From Ignavibacteriales bacterium UBA1304 (GTDB lineage: Bacteria > Bacteroidota > Ignavibacteria > Ignavibacteriales > Ignavibacteriaceae): a stretch of DNA of 64,000 nt. The notes beneath the pieces are model-generated. The model was not told the origin of the DNA, searched no databases, and worked only from the letters and a program-made list of their open reading frames with translations. The translations under genes and the position numbers were made by a program. Shown piece by piece: positions 9,201-16,907 of the stretch (position 1 is the stretch's first letter; each line of letters begins with the position of its first letter). Location of the stretch: assembly GCA_002307295.1 (NCBI GenBank), contig DBTY01000053.1:81084-145083 (forward strand), given 5' to 3'.

Positions 9201-9977
9201 TAACGGATCAATTATTAACTCTTTTTGCGTGTCGTAACCTTCGGCTTTTAAGCCAACCGTTCCGTCTGATCTTTGTTCAAATTGGCAGGCTACTTCTTTC
9301 TTGGTTCCATCATCCATTTGGTAAGCGTAAAGCTTTCCGTTGGTTACTTCGCCTATGCTGGTTTTTATTACTAACTCGCCGTTTGTGTTTACGCTTAATT
9401 CGTCCTGTCCTTCAAACTTAAATTTTATTTGCGCTAAATCTGCTCCCGGTTTGGCTTTGTAATCGTAACGCAGCTTGCCGCTATCATAATAGTATTTTAC
9501 ATCTATATTTTTATAAACGCCTTTCAGCTCAACGTTATCGTACAAATGGACGAAGTTCGCCCATTTGCTTTTATCGTTGCCGATGAAATAATTATAATAT
9601 CCTTCCCGCTTATCGTTGCCACTTGATGTAACATCATTCTCGGCGTTAACCAATTGCATTTTTACTACGTGTCCCTGTACAGAAGTATTTTTATTTTCAT
9701 ACTCCTGCTTTTCACGGGGATTCATTTTTTCTGTTTTAGTTTTATCGAAGTTTCTTTTTATCTGGTAATAATCGTACACAACGCCGGAGTTAGTTATCCA
9801 TGCGTTCATACCGCCTATACGGGCAAGATATTTTACTTCTGGAGCCCATTGTCCTTTATTTTCGATGAAAAAACTTTTATCAGTTTTATTTAAAGTCTGT
9901 TGAGGATTGTTTATTTGCTGCGCAGTTAACGTTACCGCGCAAAATAGCATAAGCGCAAAAAGTATCTTTTGGGACAT
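6231..9977 (-). CDS. giant exported SBBP beta-propeller protein with T9SS sorting tail
   Basis: The 1248-residue product has a signal peptide (cleaved near 'LTAQQ', about 20). An N-terminal module starting 'FIENKGQWAPEVKYLA' follows, which precedes SBBP repeats in many Bacteroidota proteins. Seven SBBP repeats of about 62-75 residues ('ALVYSTFIGG...SIAIDANGNAYITG...PTTPGA(Y/F)QT...FVTKLN') span about 258-720 and should build a seven-bladed beta-propeller. Three Ig-like modules ('SPMGGEVW', 'SPNGGQGF', 'FPKGGEFL') cover about 725-1010. The C-terminus has 'LSQNYPNPFNPTTVIRYGLP' and 'GYHEVTWNASNKASGIYLY', a type A sorting domain recognised by the type IX secretion system and removed on export. 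The ribosome binding site is GCGGAG. The likely role is a cell-surface or secreted binding protein; its ligand is unknown. Confidence 0.85.
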   Translation of the reverse strand: MSQKILFALMLFCAVTLTAQQINNPQQTLNKTDKSFFIENKGQWAPEVKYLARIGGMNAWITNSGVVYDYYQIKRNFDKTKTEKMNPREKQEYENKNTSVQGHVVKMQLVNAENDVTSSGNDKREGYYNYFIGNDKSKWANFVHLYDNVELKGVYKNIDVKYYYDSGKLRYDYKAKPGADLAQIKFKFEGQDELSVNTNGELVIKTSIGEVTNGKLYAYQMDDGTKKEVACQFEQRSDGTVGLKAEGYDTQKELIIDPLVYSTFIGGGDYDQGNSIAIDASGKAYITGYTSSADYPTTPGAYQTSFGGPGYNEVVFIAKLNPTGSALVYSTFIGGNGSDNDYGTSIAIDANGNAYITGKTNSSDYPTTPGAFQITFGGYYHADGDAFVTKINSSGSALVYSTFIGGSGGEIGTSIAVDANGSAYITGFTTSLNYPTTTGAYQTTGGGAFITKLNSEGSALVYSTLIKDGCGESIAIDKSGNAYITGVGYSDYPTTPGAFQTVCIDSSRNVKQDAFITKLNPNGSALVYSTFIGGSKLDYGCSIAIDAKGCAYITGWTGSSNYPTTPGAFQTSMHGYEDVFVTKLNPTGSALVYSTFIGGSSSSNEYSYSIAIDTNGNAYITGCTGSGDFPTTPGAYQTNFGFFGYIYAFITKLNSTGSALLYSTSIGKTLENYGSAIAIDGNGNAYIVGRTNSPTFPTTAGAYKTDIGLIENAFVTKLYIQPIALNITSPMGGEVWQANTIHNIRWAENSIPSAIDIEFSSDGGTNWVNLTSLAPNRMYYSFTIPALNSPNCKIRISIPGLSESPVFLSNNFTITTSHVPNVTLTSPNGGQGFRIGSVQNITWTASSDVANLNILFSTNSGVTWNNVAANIPAINGSYKWVVPAIPSNNCYIKIVSSSDSAIFAYSDSSFSIESIQLLFPKGGEFLECTAQKYVKWNSIGVEAVKILYSTDNGSSWNYIEQSYSASRGFCDWIYFPPSQTKCLVRICDCNDSLVVAQTDSAITFWDWIFYAPTPVFGQNAISFTGMNISMDLLITYLNSYDSRLVGRYFEYQAPLAGKTPDSTSVSNYYWSIDAYRITLTNGDIKIPLSAIPGVVNPNSLVWLMRENSGDPWQNIGGKIVDSVLVNTVPFSSLGEFAIGTKSNVTNVGKAKNNIPVNYSLSQNYPNPFNPTTVIRYGLPEMSNVKVRIYNLLGQLVESLVNGTQTAGYHEVTWNASNKASGIYLYTIEAVSQDGKGNYRSAKKLILLK
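7815..9205 (-). repeat. seven in-frame SBBP repeat units
   Basis: The core 'CCAATAAAAGTAGAATA' (read on the plus strand) and the block encoding 'IAIDANGNAYITG' recur about every 190-220 bases. The repeats differ by scattered substitutions and by length in the loop between 'PTTPGAYQT' and 'FVTKLN', so they are old rather than freshly amplified. Confidence 0.85.
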
Positions 9978-10222
9978 AATAATCTCCGCTAATTAATATT
10001 GCCAAAAGGAGAGACCCCTTTTAGATGATTTTAAACTCCGCTTTTTAATATAACTTCCTGATCGCCATTTGAAATTATATTTGATAGTTAAGTTAAAGAC
10101 ATTTGTCTTTATTTTCAATTAATTTGCCTGAAATAATAATTTAATAATTGACATACATATAATATCCATATTTGATTCAATAAAATATTTGTGTTAGTTT
10201 GCCACAGCAAAATAAAAACTAT

Positions 10223-10639
10223 ATGATACGAATAAATAAAAACATAGAAATTCAGGAAAGCGAAGTAAAGTTCGATTTTATCCGATCTTCAGGTCCCGGC
10301 GGACAAAACGTAAATAAAGTATCCACTGCAGTTCAACTGCGGTTTGATATAGGCGCTTCCGCCGCTTTAACAGGCATAATTAAAGAAAAATTAAAAACGC
10401 TTGCAGGCAGAAAAATAAATAAAGAAGGAGTCCTCATTATTGAGGCGAAGCGTTATAGAACTCAGGAGAAAAACCGCCAGGATTCGATTGCCCGTTTTAT
10501 TGATTTATTAGATAAAGCTTCCCGCAAAACAAAACACAGGATAAAAACAAGGCCCACTGCCGGTTCAAACCTTAAACGAATTGAGTCAAAGAAAAAGATT
10601 GGCGAAAAAAAGCGCAACCGCAAATATACAGACGAATAG
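10223..10639 (+). CDS. arfB: peptidyl-tRNA hydrolase ArfB (ribosome rescue)
   Basis: ArfB/YaeJ enters the empty A site of stalled ribosomes and releases the nascent chain. The 138-residue protein has the release-factor catalytic loop 'SSGPGGQNVNKVST' with GGQ, and the lysine/arginine-rich tail ('RKTKHRIKTRPT', 'RIESKKKIGEKKRNRKY') that inserts into the mRNA channel. There is no codon-recognition domain, which separates it from RF1 and RF2. The frame stays open upstream to a TTG at 10199, but the ATG at 10223 gives the usual ArfB N-terminus ('MIRINKNIEI'). There is no clear Shine-Dalgarno sequence. It stands alone and is divergent from the SBBP gene. Confidence 0.9.
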   Translation: MIRINKNIEIQESEVKFDFIRSSGPGGQNVNKVSTAVQLRFDIGASAALTGIIKEKLKTLAGRKINKEGVLIIEAKRYRTQEKNRQDSIARFIDLLDKASRKTKHRIKTRPTAGSNLKRIESKKKIGEKKRNRKYTDE

Positions 10640-10914
10640 ATTTTTCCCTGCCAAATTATTTGTTGACATTTATCCTTAAGTTACAACTTTATTGTTATAG
10701 AATTATACTCTCAACCCAAAGAGAACTCTATTCGCAGCGCTATACCGCAATTAAAACTAAACCATAAAAAAATAATTCCGATAATGAATTAGACATTCGT
10801 TCTATTATGAAAACCACGTCATAACAAAAAGCGTCAACCGCACTTTGATGTAGCGTAGTTAGATATTTTTTAGCGGACAGAAAATTGTATTTAATTAAAT
10901 TTTATGGGTGAACT

Positions 10915-11736
10915 ATGTATGCGAAATTAAAAAGCCAATTGACTCCTCCTCTTATTTTTAATCTTGTTAAGCATTTCAAGAATGGCTTCCGGGGAGATTA
11001 TGCAAGCTATTCTGAAGCCCTGAACAAATGTGACGGTTACGAAACTTGTATCATTGTAGAAAAAACGCTTGAATCTACTTTGCAATATAGAATGGGATGT
11101 AATAACAATCAGGCAGTTCAAAACCAAATGAACTTGCTATCTGTTGTGTTGTTAAGTCTTAAAGACATAAAAATTCCTAATAACGAGACAATAAATGTTT
11201 TGGATTTCGGGGGCGCAATGGGAGGATATTACTTTTTTCTTAAACGCCACTTAGATTCATTTGTGCGCCTAAACTGGGTCGTATGCGAAACAGAAGAAAT
11301 TGTAAAAGCCGCAAAAGAAAATTTGGACGAAGACGGACTTTCTTTTGTATCTTCTCTGGATCAAATTCCTACCGACCAAAAATTTGAAATTATTTTAGCA
11401 AGCAGTTCCTTGCAGTACACAGACAGCCCCGTTGATTTTTTTGCAAAGCTTTCCATGTTTAAACATGATTACATGATAATTGACCGCTGCCCTATGGCTC
11501 CGATCAATAAAGACAGGCTAACAATACAAAAAGTCGCAAAATCGGTTTATAAAGGTTCATATCCATGCTGGTTCTTTTCAAAAGAGAAATGGATTGAGTT
11601 AGTCTCAAAAACCCACGATATAAAACTAAACTGGAATTCGGCAGACGCAGCTTTGTTAGATTTTCAAGAGATAATTTGTCAAGGCGTTTTGTTAAAAAGC
11701 AAATTGCAATCATTTGATTATTCGCTTGGTTCGTAG
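10915..11736 (+). CDS. TIGR04325-type putative methyltransferase
   Basis: The 273-residue protein begins with a short helical region containing 'GFRGDYASYSEAL', matching the 'F.G.Y.S...A' opening of the TIGR04325 (LIC12133) family. An SAM-binding Rossmann core follows: 'NVLDFGGAMGGYYFFL' (motif I, about 96-112), 'NWVVCETEEIV' (motif II) and 'FEIILASSSLQYTDSP' (motif IV). Family members usually sit in surface-polysaccharide loci and are thought to methylate sugars, but no such genes flank this one. It is monocistronic, with GGTGAAC upstream of the ATG and a strong terminator behind. The substrate is unknown. Confidence 0.75.
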   Translation: MYAKLKSQLTPPLIFNLVKHFKNGFRGDYASYSEALNKCDGYETCIIVEKTLESTLQYRMGCNNNQAVQNQMNLLSVVLLSLKDIKIPNNETINVLDFGGAMGGYYFFLKRHLDSFVRLNWVVCETEEIVKAAKENLDEDGLSFVSSLDQIPTDQKFEIILASSSLQYTDSPVDFFAKLSMFKHDYMIIDRCPMAPINKDRLTIQKVAKSVYKGSYPCWFFSKEKWIELVSKTHDIKLNWNSADAALLDFQEIICQGVLLKSKLQSFDYSLGS

Positions 11737-11784
11737 TCCAGTTAAAGATTATTAGCGTTAGCGTTAAGCCCGCAAGTTAAATTA

Positions 11785-11823
11785 AAAACCATCCTGATTA
11801 CTTAGGATGGTTTTCTTTTTTTA
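11785..11823 (+). terminator. rho-independent terminator
   Basis: AAAACCATCCT pairs perfectly with AGGATGGTTTT around an 8-base loop (GATTACTT) and runs into TTTTCTTTTTTT. It closes the methyltransferase transcript. Confidence 0.9.
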
Positions 11824-11949
11824 TTTTCCCATAAGCTTATTAACCTAAAAAATATTATTTTGTAATTTGGCTGTAGTTATTTTCCAGCTATCATCTATGC
11901 TCCAGCTTATATTTAGCTCATCCTTATTTAACTAAAACAAAAGGAATGC

Positions 11950-12840
11950 ATGCCTTTTCTTGGTGAAATCAGCGCTTTAATGACAGCTCTGTTATGGTCT
12001 GGAACTTCGATTGCTTTTTCTGGCGCGGCTGGCAGAATAGGTTCGCTCCAGCTCAATATTAACCGTTTAGTTTTTGCGGCCGTTTTTTTATATGCTACTA
12101 TATTAGTTACAGGCGCAAGCCTTTCTTTATCCGGAGCTCAGATATTTTATCTTTCCATAAGCGGTATAATTGGTTTAGTAATTGGCGATTCATTCCTTTT
12201 CCGGGCATATCAATTCATAGGCGCGCGGAACGGCATGCTGCTAATGTCACTTGCGCCTGCATTAACGGCTATTATGGCTTATTTTTTTCTTGGCGAAGTT
12301 GTTTCGCTGTTAGGCGTAATTGGCATGTTTGTCACAATTGCCGGAATCGCTTTAGTAGTCTTAGAGAAAAAAGAAATTCCCACGTCCAAATATAAAATTG
12401 ACAAGATGGGAATATTCCTGGGTTTTATGGCGGCTTTGGGGCAGGCGGCCGGATTGATTTTTGCCAAGTTCGCTTTTAATTGCGGGCATGTAAATAGTTT
12501 TTCTGCAACGTTTGTAAGAATAATTTCTTCCGTCATAGTAATACTGCCAATAGCCGTTTTGTCCGGCAAATATAAGAATCCATTCAAACTCTTCCGCAAT
12601 GATAACAGAGCCTTTGTTATGACGCTAAGCGGCACAATACTGGGGCCTTATCTCGGAATTACATGTAGTTTGGTTGCAATTACATATGCCAAAGTTGGCA
12701 TAGCGGCAACGCTAATGTCCACTCCTCCAATTATCATGCTGCCAATTGCAGTATTAGTAGAAAAAGAAAAATTAACATGGCAGGGAGTAACTGGAGCCTT
12801 TCTTGCAGTTGCAGGAATTGCTATTTTATTTGTTCATTAA
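11950..12840 (+). CDS. EamA-family (DMT superfamily) transporter
   Basis: The 296-residue integral membrane protein has about ten hydrophobic segments in two homologous EamA halves (about 3-140 and 150-295). The first half contains 'GDSFLFRAYQFIGARNGMLLMSLAPALTAIMAYFF' in two segments, and the second ends 'LTWQGVTGAFLAVAGIAIL'. The paired 'LAPALTAIMAYFFLGE' and 'STPPIIMLPIAVLVEKE' blocks are the repeated fourth helix and loop of this fold. DMT exporters move amino acids, nucleotide sugars or other small metabolites; specificity cannot be inferred. AAAGGAATGC before the ATG supports the start. The M15 peptidase follows 36 bases later and may be co-transcribed. Confidence 0.85.
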   Translation: MPFLGEISALMTALLWSGTSIAFSGAAGRIGSLQLNINRLVFAAVFLYATILVTGASLSLSGAQIFYLSISGIIGLVIGDSFLFRAYQFIGARNGMLLMSLAPALTAIMAYFFLGEVVSLLGVIGMFVTIAGIALVVLEKKEIPTSKYKIDKMGIFLGFMAALGQAAGLIFAKFAFNCGHVNSFSATFVRIISSVIVILPIAVLSGKYKNPFKLFRNDNRAFVMTLSGTILGPYLGITCSLVAITYAKVGIAATLMSTPPIIMLPIAVLVEKEKLTWQGVTGAFLAVAGIAILFVH

Positions 12841-12876
12841 TTATTTTTTGCTTCTATTAATTTTTAATTCGTGCAA

Positions 12877-13569
12877 ATGAGTTCAAACTCTTCATATAGA
12901 AAAATTATTTTCTCAGCGCTTATAATTTCTATTATGGCTTTACTGGCATATCAATTTTTATTTCGTCCAAAGCTGCTAGAACAAAAACCCTCCGTTGTTC
13001 ATGTAAATAAAACAGCGCCAAAAAAAACAGTGGAAATAATTACTGATAGTAAAATTTCTTTTGAAGAAGCGATTTCTGGCATCGATATTCCAGATGAGAC
13101 AATAAATAGTCTTGCTCTTATTGACGTAGAGTATTACTCATTTGATGGGAAGCTTCATGCCGGACAATTATTGATAAACAAAAAAAATAAATCGGACGCT
13201 ATTTCTATTTTTAAGGAAATAAAAGAAAATCGTTTTCCTGTTAAAAGCGTTATTCCAATTGTAAAATTTGACTGGCAGGACGAGGCTTCTATGGAAGCGG
13301 ATAATTCATCCGCATTTAATTACCGTTTAGTAAAAGGCTCTACGCGCATTTCGTCTCATTCCCTTGGCGCAGCCATTGATATAAATCCGCTTGAAAACCC
13401 GCAGTTTAAAAATGGCAAAGTTTCTCCGGAGGGAGCCGTATATGATACGACTGCCAATGGCGCAATTGCTCCAAAGTCTGTAATTGTAAAAATATTTAAA
13501 CGATTTGGCTGGGAGTGGGGCGGTCAATGGCGAACCACAAAAGACTATCAGCATTTTGAAAAGAAATAA
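12877..13569 (+). CDS. membrane-anchored M15-family peptidoglycan peptidase
   Basis: The 230-residue protein has one N-terminal transmembrane segment (about 9-27), a linker and a C-terminal M15 (VanY/M15C) zinc peptidase domain. The zinc-site motif 'SSHSLGAAIDINP' supplies His and Asp, and 'DYQHFEK' near the end supplies the last His. 'FNYRLVKGSTRISSHS' and 'GAIAPKSVIVKIFKRFGWEWGGQW' (read as two parts) match D-Ala-D-Ala or L-Ala-D-Glu carboxypeptidases acting on cell-wall peptides. A GTG six bases earlier (12871) is an alternative start; the ATG was preferred. It should act on the periplasmic side in wall turnover. Confidence 0.8.
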   Translation: MSSNSSYRKIIFSALIISIMALLAYQFLFRPKLLEQKPSVVHVNKTAPKKTVEIITDSKISFEEAISGIDIPDETINSLALIDVEYYSFDGKLHAGQLLINKKNKSDAISIFKEIKENRFPVKSVIPIVKFDWQDEASMEADNSSAFNYRLVKGSTRISSHSLGAAIDINPLENPQFKNGKVSPEGAVYDTTANGAIAPKSVIVKIFKRFGWEWGGQWRTTKDYQHFEKK

Positions 13570-13664
13570 CCGCCCGGCAAAGCAAACCAAATTATATTTT
13601 TACTATTCGGTTATTTGGGTTAAATTTAAAAATGATAATGGAAACAATAACCGGAAACTGAAAA

Positions 13665-14906
13665 ATGGAAAAGAACACGCAGATCAACTGTCCTAAGTGC
13701 GGCAATACTTTTAATGTGGAAGACGTGCTTGCGCAGCAAATAGAAATTAAATATAAAAACGAACTTAACTCCAGAATATCGGAAATTGAAACTTCGTTTC
13801 GTAAAAAAGAGCAGAACATTGTTCTGATTGAAAAACAGTTAAAACAAAAAGAAGACGACATTGATAAACAAGTCGCATACAAACTTCAACAGGAATCCGT
13901 AAAAAAAGAAAAAGAGATTAAGGAAAAACTCGAACAGAATTATTCCGACCAGATAAAACTACTCTCTGACGAAAATGAAACGAATAAAAAAAATCTTCAG
14001 CAGCTTAACCGGACTAAAATTGAAAACGAACAACTCAAACGTAAACTCGACGAGCAAAAGGATGCAATTGAAGCCGAGTTTGAGCAAAAGCTTACTGAAA
14101 GACTTAAAGAAGAATCTTCGCTTATCCGGAAAAAAGAAGCCGAACGAATTGAATTAAAACTCCGTGAAAAAGAAGAAGTAATCAACTCCATGAAAGAACA
14201 AATGGACGAAATGAAACGCAAGGCGGAGCAAGGCTCTATGCAGCTTCAGGGAGAAGTGCAGGAGCTTGTTATTGAAGAAACTTTACGCGAGTTATTCCCA
14301 ACCGATACCATTTCAGAAGTTGCAAAGGGAATGAAAGGCGCCGATGTCGTACAGACAGTCAGGAACAGGAAAATGATTGAATGCGGAACAATTCTATATG
14401 AAAGTAAAAGAACAAAAAATTTCAGCGAAGAGTGGATATCTAAACTTAAAAACGACGCTCTTTCCGCAAAAGCTGAAATAAGTATTATTGTAACCGAAGC
14501 CATGCCTGAAGGCATTGAAAAAATTGGATACCGAGACGGAGTCTGGATTTGCTCCTTTAATGACTTCAAAGGTCTGGTTATTGTCGTTCGTGAAAGCCTT
14601 ATCAAGATTCAGGAAGTGTATGCATCCCAATCAAATAAAGGGGATAAAATGCAGATGCTTTACGATTACTTGACCGGCAATGAATTCAAAATGCAGATAG
14701 CGGCTATAGCCGAAGGATTTGAAAGCTTACAGGACGGTTACATAAAAGAGAAACGCGCAATGGAAAGAATCTGGAAGGAACGCGAAAAACAATTGGAACG
14801 CATACTAATGAATACAAATCATTTTATCGGTTCAATCCAGGGCATTGCAGGCAGCTCAATTCCGCAGCTTCAAAAACTTGGCGGAGATAATCTGTTAGAT
14901 TTTTAA
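13665..14906 (+). CDS. DUF2130 protein with zinc ribbon and coiled coil
   Basis: The 413-residue protein starts with half of a zinc ribbon ('INCPKCGNTFN', Cys9 and Cys12). A very charged heptad-rich coiled coil runs from about 30 to 195 (Glu/Lys/Gln-rich). The DUF2130 domain follows (about 200-375), with 'EETLRELFPTDTISEV', 'CGTILYESKRTKNFSEEW' and a region ending 'FESLQDGYIKEKRAM'. The 'ILYESKRTKNF' block resembles the E-x-K core of restriction-endonuclease-like folds, as proposed for DUF2130, but no activity is proven. It stands alone and converges on the HMA lipoprotein gene. Confidence 0.8.
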   Translation: MEKNTQINCPKCGNTFNVEDVLAQQIEIKYKNELNSRISEIETSFRKKEQNIVLIEKQLKQKEDDIDKQVAYKLQQESVKKEKEIKEKLEQNYSDQIKLLSDENETNKKNLQQLNRTKIENEQLKRKLDEQKDAIEAEFEQKLTERLKEESSLIRKKEAERIELKLREKEEVINSMKEQMDEMKRKAEQGSMQLQGEVQELVIEETLRELFPTDTISEVAKGMKGADVVQTVRNRKMIECGTILYESKRTKNFSEEWISKLKNDALSAKAEISIIVTEAMPEGIEKIGYRDGVWICSFNDFKGLVIVVRESLIKIQEVYASQSNKGDKMQMLYDYLTGNEFKMQIAAIAEGFESLQDGYIKEKRAMERIWKEREKQLERILMNTNHFIGSIQGIAGSSIPQLQKLGGDNLLDF

Positions 14907-14923
14907 GACGCAACGCGTCCCTT

Positions 14924-15334
14924 TTATCCGGCTTTACAGCACGACGGCAGTTTATCATAAGCCTTTGAATCGCGCTTAATATTATCCGCGTCATAACCGG
15001 CTTTAGAAATTGCCGTTTGAATTTTAAGCAGAGTCGTTTTCCCTGCGTCAAATTTAACTTTAGCGGTATGTCCTTTAGCGCTAACCTTAACGTCTGTTAC
15101 GCCATCGACATTATTTACGGCCTTTGTAATAGCGGCTTCACATGTTTTACAAACTGCGGTTGGTATTTTTATTGTTGATTCTCTAATATTATCAGCTGGA
15201 GCGGCGGAAATTTCCGTATGCTCGCTCATAGTCGGCAGGGGTCTTGGTTTAGGAGCTTCAGTTTTAGTTTCCGAGTTACAAGCCCAAAATATAATCGGCA
15301 AACCAAGAATAATTACATACAAAGCTTTTTTCAT
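14924..15334 (-). CDS. heavy-metal-associated (HMA) domain lipoprotein
   Basis: The signal ends in the lipobox 'IIFWAC' (Cys19), so the protein is lipid-anchored. After a proline-rich linker comes one ferredoxin-like HMA domain with metal-binding 'VCKTC' (Cys62, Cys65). The domain continues with 'VDGVTDVKVSAKGHTAKVKF' and ends 'AISKAGYDAD'. The C-terminus has an extra 'CC' pair in 'LPSCCKAG' that could also bind metal. The likely role is periplasmic copper or other soft-metal binding or delivery. No P-type ATPase or metal regulator is next to it. It sits ten bases downstream of the isochorismatase-like gene on the same strand, so the two are probably co-transcribed. Confidence 0.8.
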   Translation of the reverse strand: MKKALYVIILGLPIIFWACNSETKTEAPKPRPLPTMSEHTEISAAPADNIRESTIKIPTAVCKTCEAAITKAVNNVDGVTDVKVSAKGHTAKVKFDAGKTTLLKIQTAISKAGYDADNIKRDSKAYDKLPSCCKAG

Positions 15335-15344
15335 CAGCTGTTCC

Positions 15345-15914
15345 TTATTTAATAATATTAGAAATTTCTTTAAATTCTTCTGTGCCGCAAATATTCAGCA
15401 GTTCAAACAATACCGATTCTGTAGTAGTAATTTCCGCATTGTGACGCTGCATCCTTCTTAAGGCCGTTTCATAGTCAAGCGTATTTCGGGAAGAAACCGC
15501 ATCAGCCGGAACGTCTACCTGAAATTTACTTGCAAGCAAATCAAGAACTGTCTGCTGCACGCACACGTGAGCTTCAATGCCCACAACTACGACCTGCGCT
15601 ATTTTATTATCAATAAGCCTTTCAAACAAATTGTCCGCTCCAAAACAACTAAAACTCATTTTAGGAATGCTTCTTAATCCTTGCAGCTCTTGGCTTAACT
15701 TAACGGCTGTGGGACCAAGCCCCTTTGGATATTGTTCAGTATAAAATATAGGAACGTTTAATATTTTAAAACCCTTTATAAGTTTAAGAGTATTTTCAAT
15801 AACCGAATCGGGATTCTTCATAGCGGCAAGAATTTTTTCCTGAATATCGACTATAAGAAGAGCCGTAGATTCTCTTCTAAGAATTTTACCGCTGCGTATT
15901 AATGGATTATGCAT
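15345..15914 (-). CDS. isochorismatase-like cysteine hydrolase
   Basis: The 189-residue protein is one cysteine hydrolase domain. The triad is visible: Asp in 'ALLIVDIQEK' (about 21), Lys in 'PKMSFSCFG' (about 86) and Cys in 'GIEAHVCVQQTV' (about 118, after a likely cis peptide). It is closer to YcaC-type hydrolases than to true isochorismatases, and no siderophore genes are near. Substrates of such proteins are amides or esters and are not predictable. The frame stays open upstream, but the ATG at 15914 has a good ribosome binding site (AGGAGA) and starts just before the conserved core. Choosing it also removes an overlap with the C39-like gene. Confidence 0.8.
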   Translation of the reverse strand: MHNPLIRSGKILRRESTALLIVDIQEKILAAMKNPDSVIENTLKLIKGFKILNVPIFYTEQYPKGLGPTAVKLSQELQGLRSIPKMSFSCFGADNLFERLIDNKIAQVVVVGIEAHVCVQQTVLDLLASKFQVDVPADAVSSRNTLDYETALRRMQRHNAEITTTESVLFELLNICGTEEFKEISNIIK

Positions 15915-15982
15915 AGTTATTTCTCCTGAAAAATAATTATTGAAAATAATTTCTGCCGGACAAAAAAGCCAGAACAATAATA

Positions 15983-16819
15983 CTAATAAATTGGATCCAT
16001 TCCGTACTTGCCGCATGAATACATCATAAGCACAGAAGTCAGGTCTATAAGCGCCTTCTTTTGGTCTTCATCATAAATTACCAGATCGTAAACTTCAGCT
16101 ACAAACAAGAGATTCTTCAGTATTTTTATAAGTTCGTTGTAAGACGGCATTCCATGCCAGTCGGCAACCTGCGTAACAAGAAGTTTTTCGTGCCTTCTAA
16201 GAAACTCATGGAAGGATATGGTCTGTTTAGAAAGAGGCTTGCGCGGACGGCAGATATTGATAAGGTCGTTAAAATAAGCGTCCCATTTTTCAGCAAGCTG
16301 TTTATTGTTATCCCGCATAACATAACGTGCTTTTTCAAGCGAGAAATTAGCTTTAGTTAAAACCTTAAATTTTGGCGTTAAAGCGTAACCGTCATAGCTT
16401 AAAAATCCGCTTTCCGGATCCGTATAAACCCAGCGTTTTATTAGCTGATTAGGCGAATAAATAATGATAACTTTTTCTAATCCGCTGTCTACTACAATAA
16501 ACTTATCTTTTTGAAAATTAATTACGGTAAACCAGTGCTCCCAATTGTCTACGCTAAGGATGCACGGCAGTCCTTCTTTAAGTTCGTTAATTAACGCTTC
16601 AAGCGCTTCAGTTTTATTTTCGCGCCGGAAATATTTCATTTTACAATCAAAAAAATTAGCCGCTTTAGCCAGACCTATTTCATCGGTGCCATACCACCAG
16701 GTGCTGCCGGCTTTTTTACCGATCTCTCTTTCATTCTCAAACTTGCCAAGCATTACAAGCGCGTATTTAAGAGCGAATGGACCGCATTGATATTTATATG
16801 GTTGTGGATAAAAACTCAT
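15983..16819 (-). CDS. C39/papain-like cysteine peptidase domain protein
   Basis: The 278-residue protein has no signal peptide. The N-terminal half has the C39-like core: 'YQCGPFALKYALVMLG' with nucleophile Cys12, then 'GTDEIGLAKAANFF' and 'PCILSVDNWEHWFTVI' with the general-base His (about 97). A 'KFIVVDSGLEKV' strand follows with a candidate Asp. The C-terminal half (about 150-278) is helical, rich in Lys, Arg and Tyr, and unrecognised. It is not attached to an ABC transporter, so it is not the usual bacteriocin-processing form. The adjacent divergent gene is an ATP-grasp ligase (88-base gap), a pairing known from amide-bond-forming systems. A transglutaminase-like or amidase activity is also possible. 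Confidence 0.65.
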   Translation of the reverse strand: MSFYPQPYKYQCGPFALKYALVMLGKFENEREIGKKAGSTWWYGTDEIGLAKAANFFDCKMKYFRRENKTEALEALINELKEGLPCILSVDNWEHWFTVINFQKDKFIVVDSGLEKVIIIYSPNQLIKRWVYTDPESGFLSYDGYALTPKFKVLTKANFSLEKARYVMRDNNKQLAEKWDAYFNDLINICRPRKPLSKQTISFHEFLRRHEKLLVTQVADWHGMPSYNELIKILKNLLFVAEVYDLVIYDEDQKKALIDLTSVLMMYSCGKYGMDPIY

Positions 16820-16907
16820 AGTAAAAATATTTTTATAAATTTAAGAAATTTGTTTGTTTAAATCGAAGTATATTTTGCAAATATGTTTTTTTTAATTATT
16901 TTTTTAT

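Noticed and set aside
7815..9205. Regularly spaced repeats considered as a CRISPR array
   Set aside because: The period is about 200 bases, the units are coding in frame and vary by substitution; they are SBBP protein repeats.
10148..10163. TTGACA and TATAAT before arfB as a promoter
   Set aside because: The two boxes are only 4 bases apart, which excludes a standard sigma-70 promoter.
13997..14605. Antisense frames over the DUF2130 gene
   Set aside because: Ser/Leu-rich mirror products of a Glu/Lys-rich coiled coil; no start signals.
15345..16016. Longer N-terminus for the isochorismatase-like gene
   Set aside because: The extra residues overlap the C39-like gene, are hydrophobic and unlike the family, and the internal ATG at 15914 has AGGAGA upstream.
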